Source: Limisphaera sp049537155
GTDB lineage: Bacteria; Verrucomicrobiota; Verrucomicrobiia; Limisphaerales; Limisphaeraceae
NCBI RefSeq assembly: GCF_049537155.1
Contig: NZ_JBMVQZ010000003.1
Coordinates: 248,001-312,000 of the forward strand
DNA: 64,000 nucleotides
Direction: 5' to 3'
Made by a program: the position numbers and the translations under genes. Every line of letters begins with the position of its first letter. Position 1 is the stretch's first letter. The notes below the pieces were generated by a model. It saw nothing but the letters and a program-made list of their open reading frames with translations, ran no database searches and was not told where the DNA came from. This document shows, piece by piece, positions 37,301 through 46,036 of the stretch.

Positions 37301-38707
37301 ACGGGTACGCTCGTGCTGGCCACGACCAACACCTTCAGCGGCGGTTTGATGCTCAGCAACGGTGTGGTCGCCTTGAGCGGCAGCGCCACCGGCCCGTACA
37401 CGGCCAATCAATATGCCGTGGGCAGCGGGCCGATCCAGTTTTACGGAGGCACCCTGCAATTGTTCGGCCATGGTGAACGGGACAACACCGCCACCTACGG
37501 TGCCCTGACCAACCTGCTTTTGGTTCCGCCCGGGCAGACCGGCACGATTCGTGCGGGGCCGCGACAGACCCTCGCCAGCCGCGTCCTGGGCGGCGGAACA
37601 CTGGACCTGTTCGTGGACTACGTGCGGGGCGAGGTGACCGGCGACTGGACCGCGTTCAACGGTCTGCTGCGCGTGCATGCCAGCCCCGGCACGCGGGCAT
37701 CCTCCAACTATGACGATTTCCGCGTGGGCAACCCGGCCGGCTTCCCCCTGGCGCGCGTGCATCTGGGCAGCCAGGTGGCCCTTTACAGCCGGGCCCCTGC
37801 CGGCAGCGTGATTCCCATCGGCAGCCTCTCGGCTGACGAGGGTGCACGGATGCTGGCCGGAGGCGGGTCCGGTCTGGGCGCGCAAAACCCCGTGACCTGG
37901 CGCGTGGGCGGCTTGAACGAGTCCGCCACCAACCGGGCCCTCATCCGGGGCAACACATCGCTGATCAAGGAAGGTTCGGGAACCTGGACACTCACAGCCA
38001 CCAACGACTATTCGGGGCCCACCACGGTGAACGCGGGACGACTGGTGATCCTGGGCGACCAACGGGCGGCCACCGGGGCCGTCACCGTCGCCAGCGGGGC
38101 CTCGCTCGGCGGCAGCGGCGTGGTGGGCGGACCGGCCCGCGTATGGGGGACCCTGTACCCGGGTGGGACGAATCCCGTCGTGCTCGGCTTCGCCAGGGAT
38201 CTCACTCTGGAGGGTTCGGCTCTGACGGTGCTGAAACTGGCACCCCCGGGGCACGATCGAATCGTGGTCGAAGGCACCTGCATGCTGAACGGCCGTTTGC
38301 AGATCGTACGCGTGGCGCCCGAACCCGTCGTGGCGGGCCAGTCCTTCGTCCTCTTCCAAGCGGCGCAAATCGCGGGAGCGTTTCAGTCGTTTGACCTGCC
38401 CGAGTTGGAGGAGGGCCTGGTCTGGCGCACGGAACGGATCGGCTTGGACGGTTCGTTGTGGGTGGTGCGTTCCACACCGCCGCGGTTGATGCCGCCGGAA
38501 CGCGCGGGCGATCGCTGGACGCTCCGCGCCCGCGAGGGCACTCCCGGCTGGCCGGTGCGCCTGCGCCGCACCACCGATCTGCGACTGCCCGTCAGCCAAT
38601 GGGAAATCGTGGCGGAAGCGCAGTTCGATGCCGACGGCGACGTGACCTTCGAGCTGGAAATCGAGCCGGAGCGCCCTGCGGCCTTCTACCGGCTTGAAGT
38701 CCCTTGA
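34316..38707 (+). CDS. PL11 rhamnogalacturonan lyase with autotransporter-type beta-strand repeats
   Basis: From ATG 34316 the protein has 1463 residues. After a signal peptide (about 1-22) comes MERLGRGLIALRRSSTEVWLGWR, a fibronectin-like opening, then an eight-bladed PL11 propeller (about 130-640) with calcium loops GDLDGDGEYELV, YDLDGDGRAEVA and ADVDGDGRDEIV. PL11 enzymes cleave the rhamnogalacturonan-I backbone by beta-elimination. The C-terminal half holds three autotransporter-associated beta-strand repeats (LLKAGSGDLKLPG, LVKSGTGTLVLATTNTFSG, LIKEGSGTWTLTATNDYSG) and ends in EPERPAAFYRLEVP, a common Verrucomicrobiota tail. An in-frame ATG at 34253 is an alternative start. The enzyme is probably exported and surface-held; no autotransporter barrel is present. 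Confidence 0.9.
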   Translation: MACAGWVGLLCVLAFPASGERQMERLGRGLIALRRSSTEVWLGWRWLGQDPADLAFNLYRVTAGVTNRLNSEPLQQTTDFVDRPPTFAVPHTYFLRPVRQGTEVEDRWAHPLGRSLYTLPANPNVPTDSGRRTAPYLAIPLDVPPAGTTPDDVDYTYSPNDCSPGDLDGDGEYELVVKWDPSNSKDNSQSGYTGNVYLDAYRMDGTRLWRIDLGRNIRAGAHYTQFMVYDLDGDGRAEVACRTAPGTRDGLGRWVLMPGDNPLADYRNSSGYILSGPEYLTIFDGRTGAALWTTNYLPPRGPVSAWGDSYGNRVDRFLACVAYLDGIRPSLVMCRGYYTRTVLVAWDWRDGQLTRRWTFDSNQGWPEYAGQGNHNLSVADVDGDGRDEIVYGACVIDDDGRGLYSTGWGHGDAMHVSDMDPDHPGLEVWQVHETPSAVGGGSFRDAATGTLLWGLEGTGDTGRGLASPIDGRYRGYQFWSSASPGVLDRTGQVISSSRPSINFAVWWDADVLRELHDSAGSGGTAAKLDKWTGDGVQRLVSFYSVDGGALNINGTKANPCLSGDLVGDWREEILLRSADNTRLMLFVSVVPATNRFRTLLHDPQYRLALAWQNVAYNQPPHPGFYVGPGMDEPPLYPVSDAELAWTGGPDSVWGTGRSGWVLNHVWTQSVTSVYQDGQSVVFDLRGAAHPRVVLGGELRPSSVRVHAPVDFEFLGGSLAGPMSLLKAGSGDLKLPGLHTFAGPTEVSEGGLILNGLLAASPVRVRPGVWLNSRLGGTGVAGAGAVLERGCILDPGPAHGLIGTLTFSNHLVLRQARLWFDLSSQPPGASEGHDQVRVHGALHLEGTNRVTIRWTDVPPPPGIYPLIEFTGPLTGSLSQLEWEGEPPLPGLQLALLPGAIALVIPEAPPDEGRWLVWRGAGSDWDVGRTANWTHEGQATVFWNGDRVRFDNSGSQAPVVNLVEAVAPALVVVEAHVDYQFTGTGSLTGTNRLVKSGTGTLVLATTNTFSGGLMLSNGVVALSGSATGPYTANQYAVGSGPIQFYGGTLQLFGHGERDNTATYGALTNLLLVPPGQTGTIRAGPRQTLASRVLGGGTLDLFVDYVRGEVTGDWTAFNGLLRVHASPGTRASSNYDDFRVGNPAGFPLARVHLGSQVALYSRAPAGSVIPIGSLSADEGARMLAGGGSGLGAQNPVTWRVGGLNESATNRALIRGNTSLIKEGSGTWTLTATNDYSGPTTVNAGRLVILGDQRAATGAVTVASGASLGGSGVVGGPARVWGTLYPGGTNPVVLGFARDLTLEGSALTVLKLAPPGHDRIVVEGTCMLNGRLQIVRVAPEPVVAGQSFVLFQAAQIAGAFQSFDLPELEEGLVWRTERIGLDGSLWVVRSTPPRLMPPERAGDRWTLRAREGTPGWPVRLRRTTDLRLPVSQWEIVAEAQFDADGDVTFELEIEPERPAAFYRLEVP

Positions 38708-39144
38708 ACCCCTCGCCCACCCAAGGGCTGAACCAGACGAGCCCGCGCCGCGATCGGGACCGAAATGGACCGCGCCGCACCAGTTCCTGCGGCCGATTCG
38801 CGGCTGCGGCTCGAACCAGGACGTTGCCCCGGGCCGGTGCCGAATGCACACCCGGGAGGAGTCATGCCGGCCAGATCGCGTCACCCCCCACTCGCGCACC
38901 GTCGCCAAAGACTGAACCTCCGGCACGTCGTTCGTTAAAACCTATCCCCAAACCCCGTTTGTACGAGGTTCCAAGGCACGAGGGAAATGCGGTGACTACA
39001 GATGAAAAGGCACACTCGACACGCAGGAGACGGTTGGGCAGGAGTCAGGGCCGCTCCTGAGGCTTGCAGATGTCGCAGGAGCAGAAAGGCCTCCCATCTG
39101 CCGGTGACCGGCAACACGAAAGATCCACCAACCGAAGCGCGGAA
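38708..39144. other. spacer between PL11 gene and transposase remnant
   Basis: About 440 bp with no recognisable gene. No terminal inverted repeat of the neighbouring transposase remnant could be identified by eye. Confidence 0.5.
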
Positions 39145-39157
39145 TCACCCCGTTTCC

Positions 39158-39941
39158 GGTTCAGCCCGGTACCTGCCGGACCAGCAGAAACGCGCAGACC
39201 ACCAGCAAACGTGCCTCAAACGCCCGGCTGGGTTTCTCCCCCCGGATGCACAGCCGCCGAAAACGTCGCAGCCAGGCCACCACGGGCTCCACCACCCGGC
39301 ATCGACGAAACCGCCGCACCGTGCGGCCGTGCTGCGTCCGATTCGCCGCACACCGAAGGCTCCGATGCGATGCAATCAGTTCCATAACGGGCGGCAAACG
39401 CCCAACCCAACGCATCACTGAGACAGGCCTTGTCCTCCACCACCTGCTGCGGAACCTGCTGCGTCAGCATGAAATCAAACACCCCCTGCGCCAGCGTCGA
39501 CTCATGCAGCCGGGCCGAACAACTTTGCACGGCAATGGGCAATACCCGGGCGTCCACGGCAATCGGAATCTTCACCCCCTTGCCCGCCTTCGTGCGTCCG
39601 ATCCCATCGCCCCCTCCACGTGCCGGACAGAACGCCGCATCCAGAAAGCAGTCGTACAGCCCATACTCCCCCCGCTCCTCCACCAGTTGGCCGGCCTCCT
39701 GCAACAGCCGCTCGAAGACTCCATCGCGTACAAGGCGTTGGAAGAACCCATGAACCGCGCTCCTGGATCCGGATCGTCCCGGCGGATGCTTCGATTGGGC
39801 TACGTTGTCCGGGAGTCTGAAGATCCCGGCCAATGCTCTGCGTTCGTCAGTCCGAGGCCGGCCGCCCTTGAGGTTCCTGGGAGGATCGGGAATACATGCG
39901 CACAACCGGTCGGCTACGCTGTCCGTACGTCTCAGCACCAT
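39158..39941 (-). pseudogene. IS5-type transposase remnant, frameshifted
   Basis: The N-terminal frame (39941 to about 39390) reads PPRNLKGGRPRTDERRALAG, a helix-turn-helix and DDE start typical of IS5-group transposases, then DCFLDAAFCPARGGG (first catalytic Asp), GKGVKIPIAVDARVLPIAV and VVEDKACLSDALGWAF (second Asp). Around 39385-39395 the frame shifts by one base. The other minus-strand frame then continues MELIASHRSLRCAANRTQHG, RTVRRFRRCRVVEPVVAWL (third catalytic Glu), to a stop at about 39158-39163. The shift splits the DDE triad between frames, so no active enzyme is expected unless programmed frameshifting restores it. No inverted repeats or target duplication were found. Confidence 0.75.
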
Positions 39942-39969
39942 ACCGTCTCATCAACTCAGCTGCGTGTGT

Positions 39970-40643
39970 CATGAGTCCTGGACAGGCTCCGGTCCGGATG
40001 CCCCGGCCGCGGCAGGTTTTTCAACACACAGGGCGTTGACCAACAGCACGGAAAGACAAGCGTCTTGTGCGGCGGGCCGCGGGCGTACTCGGGCTTGGGT
40101 CAGCGGCCGTGGGCAGGCCGCCCGGACAGGCGCTCCGGCAGATCGGCTCCGCAGCCCGTGCCCGGCCGTGGCGATGTCGTGGTCTACACGAGGCAGTTTG
40201 ATCGTCCGCTTGTCCGGATCGACGCTCCCCCCGGAGAGCCCGGGATGCCGGTAATCGGGTGGGCCGGCGATCACCATGCTGGTGAAAGGTTTTCCTGGCG
40301 TCCTTCGACCTTGCCTTCTCAAGGCGTGCCGAGGTCTACAACGGGATTGCGCATGAACGCCTCCGGGACGCACGCGTGGGAGATGGAGCATGCCGGCACG
40401 TTCTTCCAGACGAGGTGCGCGGGCGCCGCTGTTTTTGGGAGGGCTGGTGCGGGCACGCGGGGCGCGCCTCCTGGCCCGGCACGCGGTTCGAAAAGGTTCG
40501 CACGTCATGGGGGATTGTTGCTCTGACCCCGGGCGGAGGCACCGTCGTGCACCCCGATTTATGAAACAACCGCCCGATGTGATCCTCCCCGCCCGGCGCA
40601 ATTTCAGGCGTACGGTTGGATCCGATGATTCTTCAGCCAACAG
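39970..40643. other. spacer between transposase remnant and aldehyde dehydrogenase
   Basis: About 670 bp. Frames on the minus strand give Arg/Pro-rich translations without a family signature. Nothing recognisable. Confidence 0.5.
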
Positions 40644-42032
40644 TTACACGCTCAACAGCCATCTCATCACCCGTTTCAGCGTCGCGAGCGACAAGCGGCA
40701 GGGGGGATAACGCCTCCTGGAATCAAACGCGAAGCGTCGCTGCAGTACGGCCCGTTGATGGCTGAAGCATTCGAATCCGGCCCGGCCGTGATAGGTGCCA
40801 AAGCCGCTTGCGCCCACTCCGCCGAAAGGCAGGTCTCTGACTGTCAAATGCAACACCGTGTCGTTCAGGCAGACGCCGCCCGACCGTGTCTCGGACAACA
40901 ATCGCTGCTGGATGGCTCGATCACGTGTGAACAGGTAGAGGGCCAGCGGTGACGGACGCCGCCGCAGTTCGATCACAACCTGCTCGAGAGATTGAAAGCT
41001 CAGCACCGGCAGGATCGGGCCGAAGATTTCGTCCTGCATCACCGGCGACTCGGGCGAGGTCCCGGTCAGCACCGTGGGTGCAATGTAGAGTTCCTCCCGG
41101 TTGTGCTGCCCTCCGATGACGATGTGCCCTTGTCGCAGGTACTCACACAGCCGGTCGAAGTGCGCCCGGTTGACAATGCGCGCGTAATCGGGGCTTTTGC
41201 TGGGATCTTCACCGTAAAAATCCCGGACGGCGCGGACCATCTCCTCAAGCAAGAACGGCATGATTCGATGGTCGGCCCAGACGTGATCCGGGGCCACGCA
41301 GGTCTGTCCAGCGTTGAGAAACTTGCCCCACACGATCCGGCGTGCTGCGATCCGCGGAGGTGCGTCGGCGCAAACAATGCAGGGCGACTTGCCGCCCAGC
41401 TCGAGAGTGACCGGCGTCAGATGATGCGCCGCTGCTGCCATGACCTTCCGGCCGATGGTCGCTCCGCCGGTGAAAAAGATCTTGTCGAACCGCTCTCGTA
41501 ACAGAGCCTCCGCAGTGTCCGGCCCGCCCCGGATCAGCGTGACGTGCTCGGGCGCAAAGGTGCGTTCGACCAGCCGTTCCAGAACCTCGGCAGTAGCCGG
41601 GGCGTGTTCCGAAGGTTTGAGCACCGCGCAGTTGCCGGCAGCAATGGCCCCCACCAACGGCGTCAGCAGAAGCTGGACCGGGTAGTTCCATGGCCCGAGA
41701 ATCAGTGCCACACCGAGCGGCTCCGGTTGCGTCCAGGCGCGCGACGGCCAGGTCAGAGGTGGGGTGCTCCGTCGCTGCGGTTTCATCCACGATTTCAAGT
41801 GACGCAGGGCATGCCGGATCTCGGCGTGCAAGTAGGCGAGCTCGGTGACGTAGGCTTCCGTCGGTGACTTGCGCAGGTCGGCGTGCAGCGCTTCCAGCAG
41901 CTCGGCCTCATGCGCTTCGAGTGCCGATTGCAGCGCGCGGAGCCGTTCAAGACGGAACGCCACGCTGCGCGTCTTCCCGGCGTCAAAGAAGGCCCGCTGT
42001 CGCTGCGGGATCTCGGCGCGGCTCTTGCTCAT
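40644..42032 (-). CDS. aldehyde dehydrogenase, ALDH3/fatty-aldehyde type
   Basis: The 462-residue protein matches class-3 aldehyde dehydrogenases. It has ILGPWNYPVQLLLTPLVGAIAAGN near the cofactor site, the motif FFTGGATIGR, general base E211 in LELGGKSP and the nucleophile C245 in NAGQTCVAPDHV, the exact spacing seen in ALDH3. The C-terminus has LPFGGVGASGFGTYHG. These enzymes oxidise medium/long-chain or aromatic aldehydes with NAD(P)+. In C30 carotenoid pathways an ALDH3-like enzyme (AldH) oxidises 4,4'-diaponeurosporenal to the acid; since this gene lies 0.8 kb from the crtQ/crtO-like genes, that role is possible but inferred. The frame is open upstream, but ATG 42032 gives the family length. 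Confidence 0.88.
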   Translation of the reverse strand: MSKSRAEIPQRQRAFFDAGKTRSVAFRLERLRALQSALEAHEAELLEALHADLRKSPTEAYVTELAYLHAEIRHALRHLKSWMKPQRRSTPPLTWPSRAWTQPEPLGVALILGPWNYPVQLLLTPLVGAIAAGNCAVLKPSEHAPATAEVLERLVERTFAPEHVTLIRGGPDTAEALLRERFDKIFFTGGATIGRKVMAAAAHHLTPVTLELGGKSPCIVCADAPPRIAARRIVWGKFLNAGQTCVAPDHVWADHRIMPFLLEEMVRAVRDFYGEDPSKSPDYARIVNRAHFDRLCEYLRQGHIVIGGQHNREELYIAPTVLTGTSPESPVMQDEIFGPILPVLSFQSLEQVVIELRRRPSPLALYLFTRDRAIQQRLLSETRSGGVCLNDTVLHLTVRDLPFGGVGASGFGTYHGRAGFECFSHQRAVLQRRFAFDSRRRYPPCRLSLATLKRVMRWLLSV

Positions 42033-42077
42033 TGCAGCTTGGAAAAGGCTCCGGGCTGCACTACTTTCCGTCAAGAC

Positions 42078-42854
42078 ATGACTCGTCTGCTTCCCATCAT
42101 CTGTTTGGGACTGGTTTCCGCGCTGGTGGCTGAGGAGGCCACACCTGATTCGTTGCTCGACGGCGTGGTCTTGTTCGAGAAGGCCTACCAGTCGTGGGAT
42201 GCCAAAGCCTTTGCCAAAGCAGAGGTCGTGTTGCGCCTTACCGCCGCCTCCACCAGCACCAACCGAGCCGGGGCGCTTTACTGGCTCGGCGTGACCGAGT
42301 TCCATCACATGCTCTGCCTCCGCACCGGGGGGAGCCCCCGCGCGGACGAGAAAGCCGTGGCGGAACGCATGGACGCCGCGATTCACACCTTCAAGGCCTT
42401 GCTGGAGCTGGCGCCGACCCACCCGGAAGGCCACGCCCTCCTGGGCACGCTTTACGGGATGAAGATCGAGGGCAACCTCTTCCGGGCCATCCGGTACTGG
42501 CCAGACGTGCAAAAGCACCAGAAAGCGGCCTTGCGCCATGGACGGGAGAACCCGCGCGTTCACTACCTCCTGGGGGTCGGTCTGTTCCACATTGCCGGCA
42601 ATCATCGGGAATTTGAAGAAGCCCGGGCGACGCTCCAACGGGCGGCCGAGCTGTTCGATCGCGAACGGCAGCAACCCCGCCAGGGATGGGAACCCCGGTG
42701 GGGACATGGCGACTGCCTCGCTTTCCTCGGCCAGGTAGAGGAACGGCTCGGACGTCACACCGAGGCCGAAAAGGCCTTTCGCCGGGCCCTGGAAGTCCAT
42801 CCGGGCCACTCTTTGGCGCTGGATGGGCTCCGACGCCGGGACGTGAATCGATGA
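42078..42854 (+). CDS. secreted TPR protein
   Basis: The 258-residue protein has a signal peptide (MTRLLPIICLGLVSALVAEE) and TPR-like helical repeats: AFAKAEVVLRLTAASTSTNRAGALYWLG, AIHTFKALLELAPTHPEGHALLG, and AEKAFRRALEVHPGHSLALDGL. No catalytic motif is seen, so it is probably a periplasmic scaffold. It is divergent from the aldehyde dehydrogenase across only 45 bp and ends 7 bp before the first carotenoid desaturase gene, so it may be the first gene of that operon. Confidence 0.78.
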   Translation: MTRLLPIICLGLVSALVAEEATPDSLLDGVVLFEKAYQSWDAKAFAKAEVVLRLTAASTSTNRAGALYWLGVTEFHHMLCLRTGGSPRADEKAVAERMDAAIHTFKALLELAPTHPEGHALLGTLYGMKIEGNLFRAIRYWPDVQKHQKAALRHGRENPRVHYLLGVGLFHIAGNHREFEEARATLQRAAELFDRERQQPRQGWEPRWGHGDCLAFLGQVEERLGRHTEAEKAFRRALEVHPGHSLALDGLRRRDVNR

Positions 42855-42861
42855 AACACCC

Positions 42862-44343
42862 ATGAGTTCGAAACGCGTGTTGGTCATCGGCGCCGGCCTG
42901 GGTGGTCTGTCCGCCGCCATTTCGTTGCGTCAGGCCGGTTACGAGGTCGAGGTCTTCGAGAAAAACGAGAAGATCGGCGGCAAGCTGAACGTCCTGAAAG
43001 CCGGGGGCTATACGTTCGATCTCGGGCCCTCCATCCTCACCCTGCCGCACATTTTCGAGCGGCTGTTTGAACGTTCCGGTCGCAGGATGGCCGACTACTT
43101 TTCGATCCGCCCCGTCCGACCCCACTGGCGCAACTTCTTCGAGGATGGCACGGTGCTGGACCTGTATCCGGAACCCGACCGCATGGCCGCCGAGGCGCGC
43201 AAGGTTGGTGAACCGCCGGAGAACATCGCGCGCTTCCTCCGGTATTCTGCCAAACTCTACGACCTGACCAACGAGGGTTACTTCGAGCAAGGCCTGGATA
43301 ACTGGCGCGAGTTTGCCCGGTACTACGGGCTCTGGAAATTCCTCCAATTCGACCTGTTTCGCTCCATGCACCAGGCCGTGGCCGCGCACTTCAAAACCCG
43401 CTACTTCCGCGACATCTTCGACTTCTTCATCAAATACGTGGGTTCTTCCGCTTATCGCGCACCGGCGTTCATGAACTCCCTGCCCACGATCCAGTTCCGT
43501 TATGACCTCTGGTATGTGGATGGTGGCCTCTACAACATCGCCCGCGGTTTGGGGCGTCTCATGGAGGAACTCGGCATCAAGCTCCACGTCAACGCCCCCG
43601 TCAGCGAGATCCGACGGGAGAACGGGCGCGTCACCGGCCTGGTCGCCCGCGGCGCCTTTCACCCCGCCGACATGATCGTGTCGAACGTGGAGGTCATTCC
43701 CGCTTATGAACAGTTGCTGCAGGAGGACCCAACCTTCGTGGCCTCATACGAGCGCAGGTTTGAGCCTGCCTGTTCGGGTTTGGTGCTCGATCTGGGTCTG
43801 GATTGCCGGTACCCTCAACTTGCACACCACAACTTTTTCTTCAGCGGTGATCAGAGGGAGCATTTCGCGAAGGTGTTCGAAAGCTATGAATTGCCGGACG
43901 ATCCCACGCTCTACGTCGTGGCCGCGTCCAGGACCGACCCCACCGTCGCACCGCCGGGTTGTGATTGTCTGAAGATCCTGCCGCACATCCCGTACCTTCG
44001 TGAGGATCGCCCGCTGACGCGTGGGGATTATCTCGCGTTCAAGGAACGCGTCCTCGACAAGTTGGAGCGCATGGGACTGACCGACCTGCGGAGGCACATT
44101 GTATACGAGCACGTGCTGACGCCACCGGACATCCGGGATCGGTACAACTCGAACCGCGGGTCCATCTACGGCGTGGTCAGTGACCGCTGGAAGAACCTCG
44201 CGTTCAAAGCCCCGAAACAAAGCACGCGGTATCCCAACCTCTTTTTCGTGGGCGGCTCCGTGAATCCCGGCAGCGGCATGCCCATGGTGGTCCTGTGCGG
44301 CCAGAACGTCGCCCGTCAGATCGTGGCATGGGACCGGCATTGA
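42862..44343 (+). CDS. CrtI/CrtN-type carotenoid desaturase or oxygenase
   Basis: The 493-residue flavoprotein has the N-terminal FAD motif VIGAGLGGLSAAISLRQAGY, the second conserved block GGKLNVLKAGGYTFDLGPSIL, and the C-terminal NLFFVGGSVNPGSGMPMVVLCGQ, all diagnostic of the phytoene desaturase family. In C30 carotenoid clusters one such paralogue (CrtN) introduces double bases' worth of unsaturation, i.e. double bonds, into 4,4'-diapophytoene, and another (CrtP) oxidises the terminal methyl. Being directly joined to CrtQ- and CrtO-like genes, this one may be the CrtP-like member, but the motifs do not decide. Cytoplasmic membrane-associated. The following glycosyltransferase gene overlaps its 3' end by 16 nt. 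Confidence 0.87.
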   Translation: MSSKRVLVIGAGLGGLSAAISLRQAGYEVEVFEKNEKIGGKLNVLKAGGYTFDLGPSILTLPHIFERLFERSGRRMADYFSIRPVRPHWRNFFEDGTVLDLYPEPDRMAAEARKVGEPPENIARFLRYSAKLYDLTNEGYFEQGLDNWREFARYYGLWKFLQFDLFRSMHQAVAAHFKTRYFRDIFDFFIKYVGSSAYRAPAFMNSLPTIQFRYDLWYVDGGLYNIARGLGRLMEELGIKLHVNAPVSEIRRENGRVTGLVARGAFHPADMIVSNVEVIPAYEQLLQEDPTFVASYERRFEPACSGLVLDLGLDCRYPQLAHHNFFFSGDQREHFAKVFESYELPDDPTLYVVAASRTDPTVAPPGCDCLKILPHIPYLREDRPLTRGDYLAFKERVLDKLERMGLTDLRRHIVYEHVLTPPDIRDRYNSNRGSIYGVVSDRWKNLAFKAPKQSTRYPNLFFVGGSVNPGSGMPMVVLCGQNVARQIVAWDRH

Positions 44344-45377
44344 TCCTCCCGGCGGTTACGATCGGCCTGGTCGCCACGGGCTTTTGGCTGGGACGACGCC
44401 TGCGGCCCCCGGGGCAATTCTCTTCCGCACCGCAGTCCTCCCGCCTCACCGTCATCATCCCGGCCCGCAACGAGGAACACAACCTGCCCCGGCTGCTGGA
44501 GTCCCTGGCTGAGCAATCGCTCCGGCCCTGCGAGATCATTGTCGTGGACGACGGTTCGACCGATCGGTCCGCCGAGGTGGCGCGCGAGCATGGCGCCCGG
44601 GTGCTTGTCTCCGCGCCCCTGCCCGAGGGCTGGCGGGGCAAGACCTGGGCCTGCCATCAAGGCGCGCAAGCCGCCCAGGGTGATCTGCTCCTCTTCCTCG
44701 ATGCCGATACCTGGTTCGAGCCCGAAGGCCTCGCTCGGGCGTTGGCCGCTTATCCGGGAGGCGCCTTTTCCCTGGCGCCGTTTCATGCCATCCAACGACC
44801 TTACGAGGAGTTGTCCCTGTTCTTCAACCTCGTCATGACGTTGGGTGCAGCCTGCGAGGCGTTGTTTGGGCAAATGCTGCTCGTGGATCGCGAAAGCTAT
44901 CGACGCGTGGGCGGGCACGCCCGCGTGAAGGGGCGAATCCTCGAGAACTTCTGGCTGGCCGAGACCTTTCGCGAAGCCGGCATTCCCGTGACCAGTGCGG
45001 TTGGGCGGGGCATCCTCACGTTCCGCATGTATCCGGGCGGCTTTCGTGAGCTCGTGCAGGGTTGGTCCAAAGGTTTTGCCTCGGGCGCCAGTCAAACCCG
45101 CGGAACGACCCTGGCATGGATCATCGCCTGGCTCACGGGGCTCACGACGGCTGCTCTGGCCTGCGTGCTCAGTGCCGGTCAGCCTTTTTGGCTGGCCATC
45201 TACGCATGCTGTGCCGGCCAGGTGGCTTGGTTGGGGCGGCAGGTCGGAGCTTTTCGCCTCGTCACGGCGCTGCTCTATCCGTTACCGCTGGCGTTCTTTT
45301 TTGTCCTCTTTGCTCTGGCGGCGTTCCGCCGCGGACGCACGGTCTCTTGGAAAGGACGCACCATCCATGCTGACTGA
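44328..45377 (+). CDS. crtQ: CrtQ-like family 2 glycosyltransferase
   Basis: The 349-residue protein has an N-terminal membrane helix, a GT2 domain (LTVIIPARNEEHNLPRLLESL, VVDDGSTD, LFLDADTWFEP as the DXD motif, and VKGRILENFWLAETF) and two or three C-terminal membrane helices. This layout matches 4,4'-diaponeurosporenoate glycosyltransferase (CrtQ), which adds a sugar to the carotenoid acid. Start ATG 44328 lies inside the 3' end of the desaturase gene. Its own 3' end overlaps the acyltransferase gene by 11 nt, so all three are translationally coupled. Sugar and acceptor are not defined by sequence. Confidence 0.82.
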   Translation: MGPALILPAVTIGLVATGFWLGRRLRPPGQFSSAPQSSRLTVIIPARNEEHNLPRLLESLAEQSLRPCEIIVVDDGSTDRSAEVAREHGARVLVSAPLPEGWRGKTWACHQGAQAAQGDLLLFLDADTWFEPEGLARALAAYPGGAFSLAPFHAIQRPYEELSLFFNLVMTLGAACEALFGQMLLVDRESYRRVGGHARVKGRILENFWLAETFREAGIPVTSAVGRGILTFRMYPGGFRELVQGWSKGFASGASQTRGTTLAWIIAWLTGLTTAALACVLSAGQPFWLAIYACCAGQVAWLGRQVGAFRLVTALLYPLPLAFFFVLFALAAFRRGRTVSWKGRTIHAD

Positions 45378-45846
45378 ACTCCCGAGCGAACTCGTGGCGC
45401 TGGTGAATGTGGTCGGCTGGCCGCTGATTCAGCTCGGGTGGGCGTGGCTGTTCACGCGGCTGCCGGCCCGCTGGTTCCGGCCTCCGCGCCCGTGGGCCTG
45501 GGAACGGCGCGGCACGGTTTACGAAAAAATCTTCGCCATCAAGCGATGGAAGCACCGGCTGCCGGACGGGGCAAGTTGGTTTGCCCGCGGGTTTCCGAAG
45601 TCTTCGCTCAAGACGGCCGACCCCGGCTACCTGCGGCAATTCATCGTGGAAACCTGGCGCGGCGAGTTGTGCCACTGGGCCGCGCTGGCGTGTGCGCCGA
45701 TCTTCGCAATCTGGAATCCGCCCTGGGCCACGACTGTGATGGTGAGCTGCGGCGTGATCTTGAACGTCCCCTGCATCCTGGCGCAGCGCTACAATCGAAT
45801 CCGCCTCCAGCGCCTGTTGCACCGGCGCGTCACCACTTCGTCTTGA
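45367..45846 (+). CDS. crtO: CrtO-like glycosyl-carotenoid acyltransferase
   Basis: The 159-residue protein has hydrophobic segments near residues 10-28 and 105-135 and the conserved block YEKIFAIKRWKHRLPDGASWF then GFPKSSLKTADPGYLRQFIVETWRGEL. This is the signature of the glycosyl-4,4'-diaponeurosporenoate acyltransferase family, which acylates the sugar of C30 carotenoids such as staphyloxanthin. It is the third gene of the coupled desaturase-CrtQ-CrtO block. Its 3' end overlaps by 17 nt the convergent YgaP-like gene. Family is confident, biochemical product is not. Confidence 0.82.
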   Translation: MLTELPSELVALVNVVGWPLIQLGWAWLFTRLPARWFRPPRPWAWERRGTVYEKIFAIKRWKHRLPDGASWFARGFPKSSLKTADPGYLRQFIVETWRGELCHWAALACAPIFAIWNPPWATTVMVSCGVILNVPCILAQRYNRIRLQRLLHRRVTTSS

Positions 45847-46036
45847 TTCCGCAGGCCCGGACGACGCACCAGCCGCGTGCCGCTTCGAACAGGGCAAACA
45901 CGCCCAACATCGCCAGCAGACCCGCCAACCACCACGAAAATCCGCTTGCCCACCAAGCGCCGCCGAGACAGGCCAGTCCACACGCCGCTCGTATCAAGCG
46001 GCCCCTACGATTGATGTTCGGACGCAGGAAGCTCAT
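45830..46036 (-). CDS. YgaP-like (DUF2892) small membrane protein
   Basis: The 68-residue protein starts MSFLRPNINRRGRLIRAACG, with two hydrophobic segments (about 15-32 and 36-52) and the ending GWCVVRACGIKTKW, which resembles the 'CPLYxLLGINT' ending of YgaP-type membrane domains. Role unknown; such proteins are often linked to envelope or thiosulfate-related stress proteins. It is convergent with and overlaps the CrtO-like gene by 17 nt. A start at 46054 would add six residues. Confidence 0.65.
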   Translation of the reverse strand: MSFLRPNINRRGRLIRAACGLACLGGAWWASGFSWWLAGLLAMLGVFALFEAARGWCVVRACGIKTKW

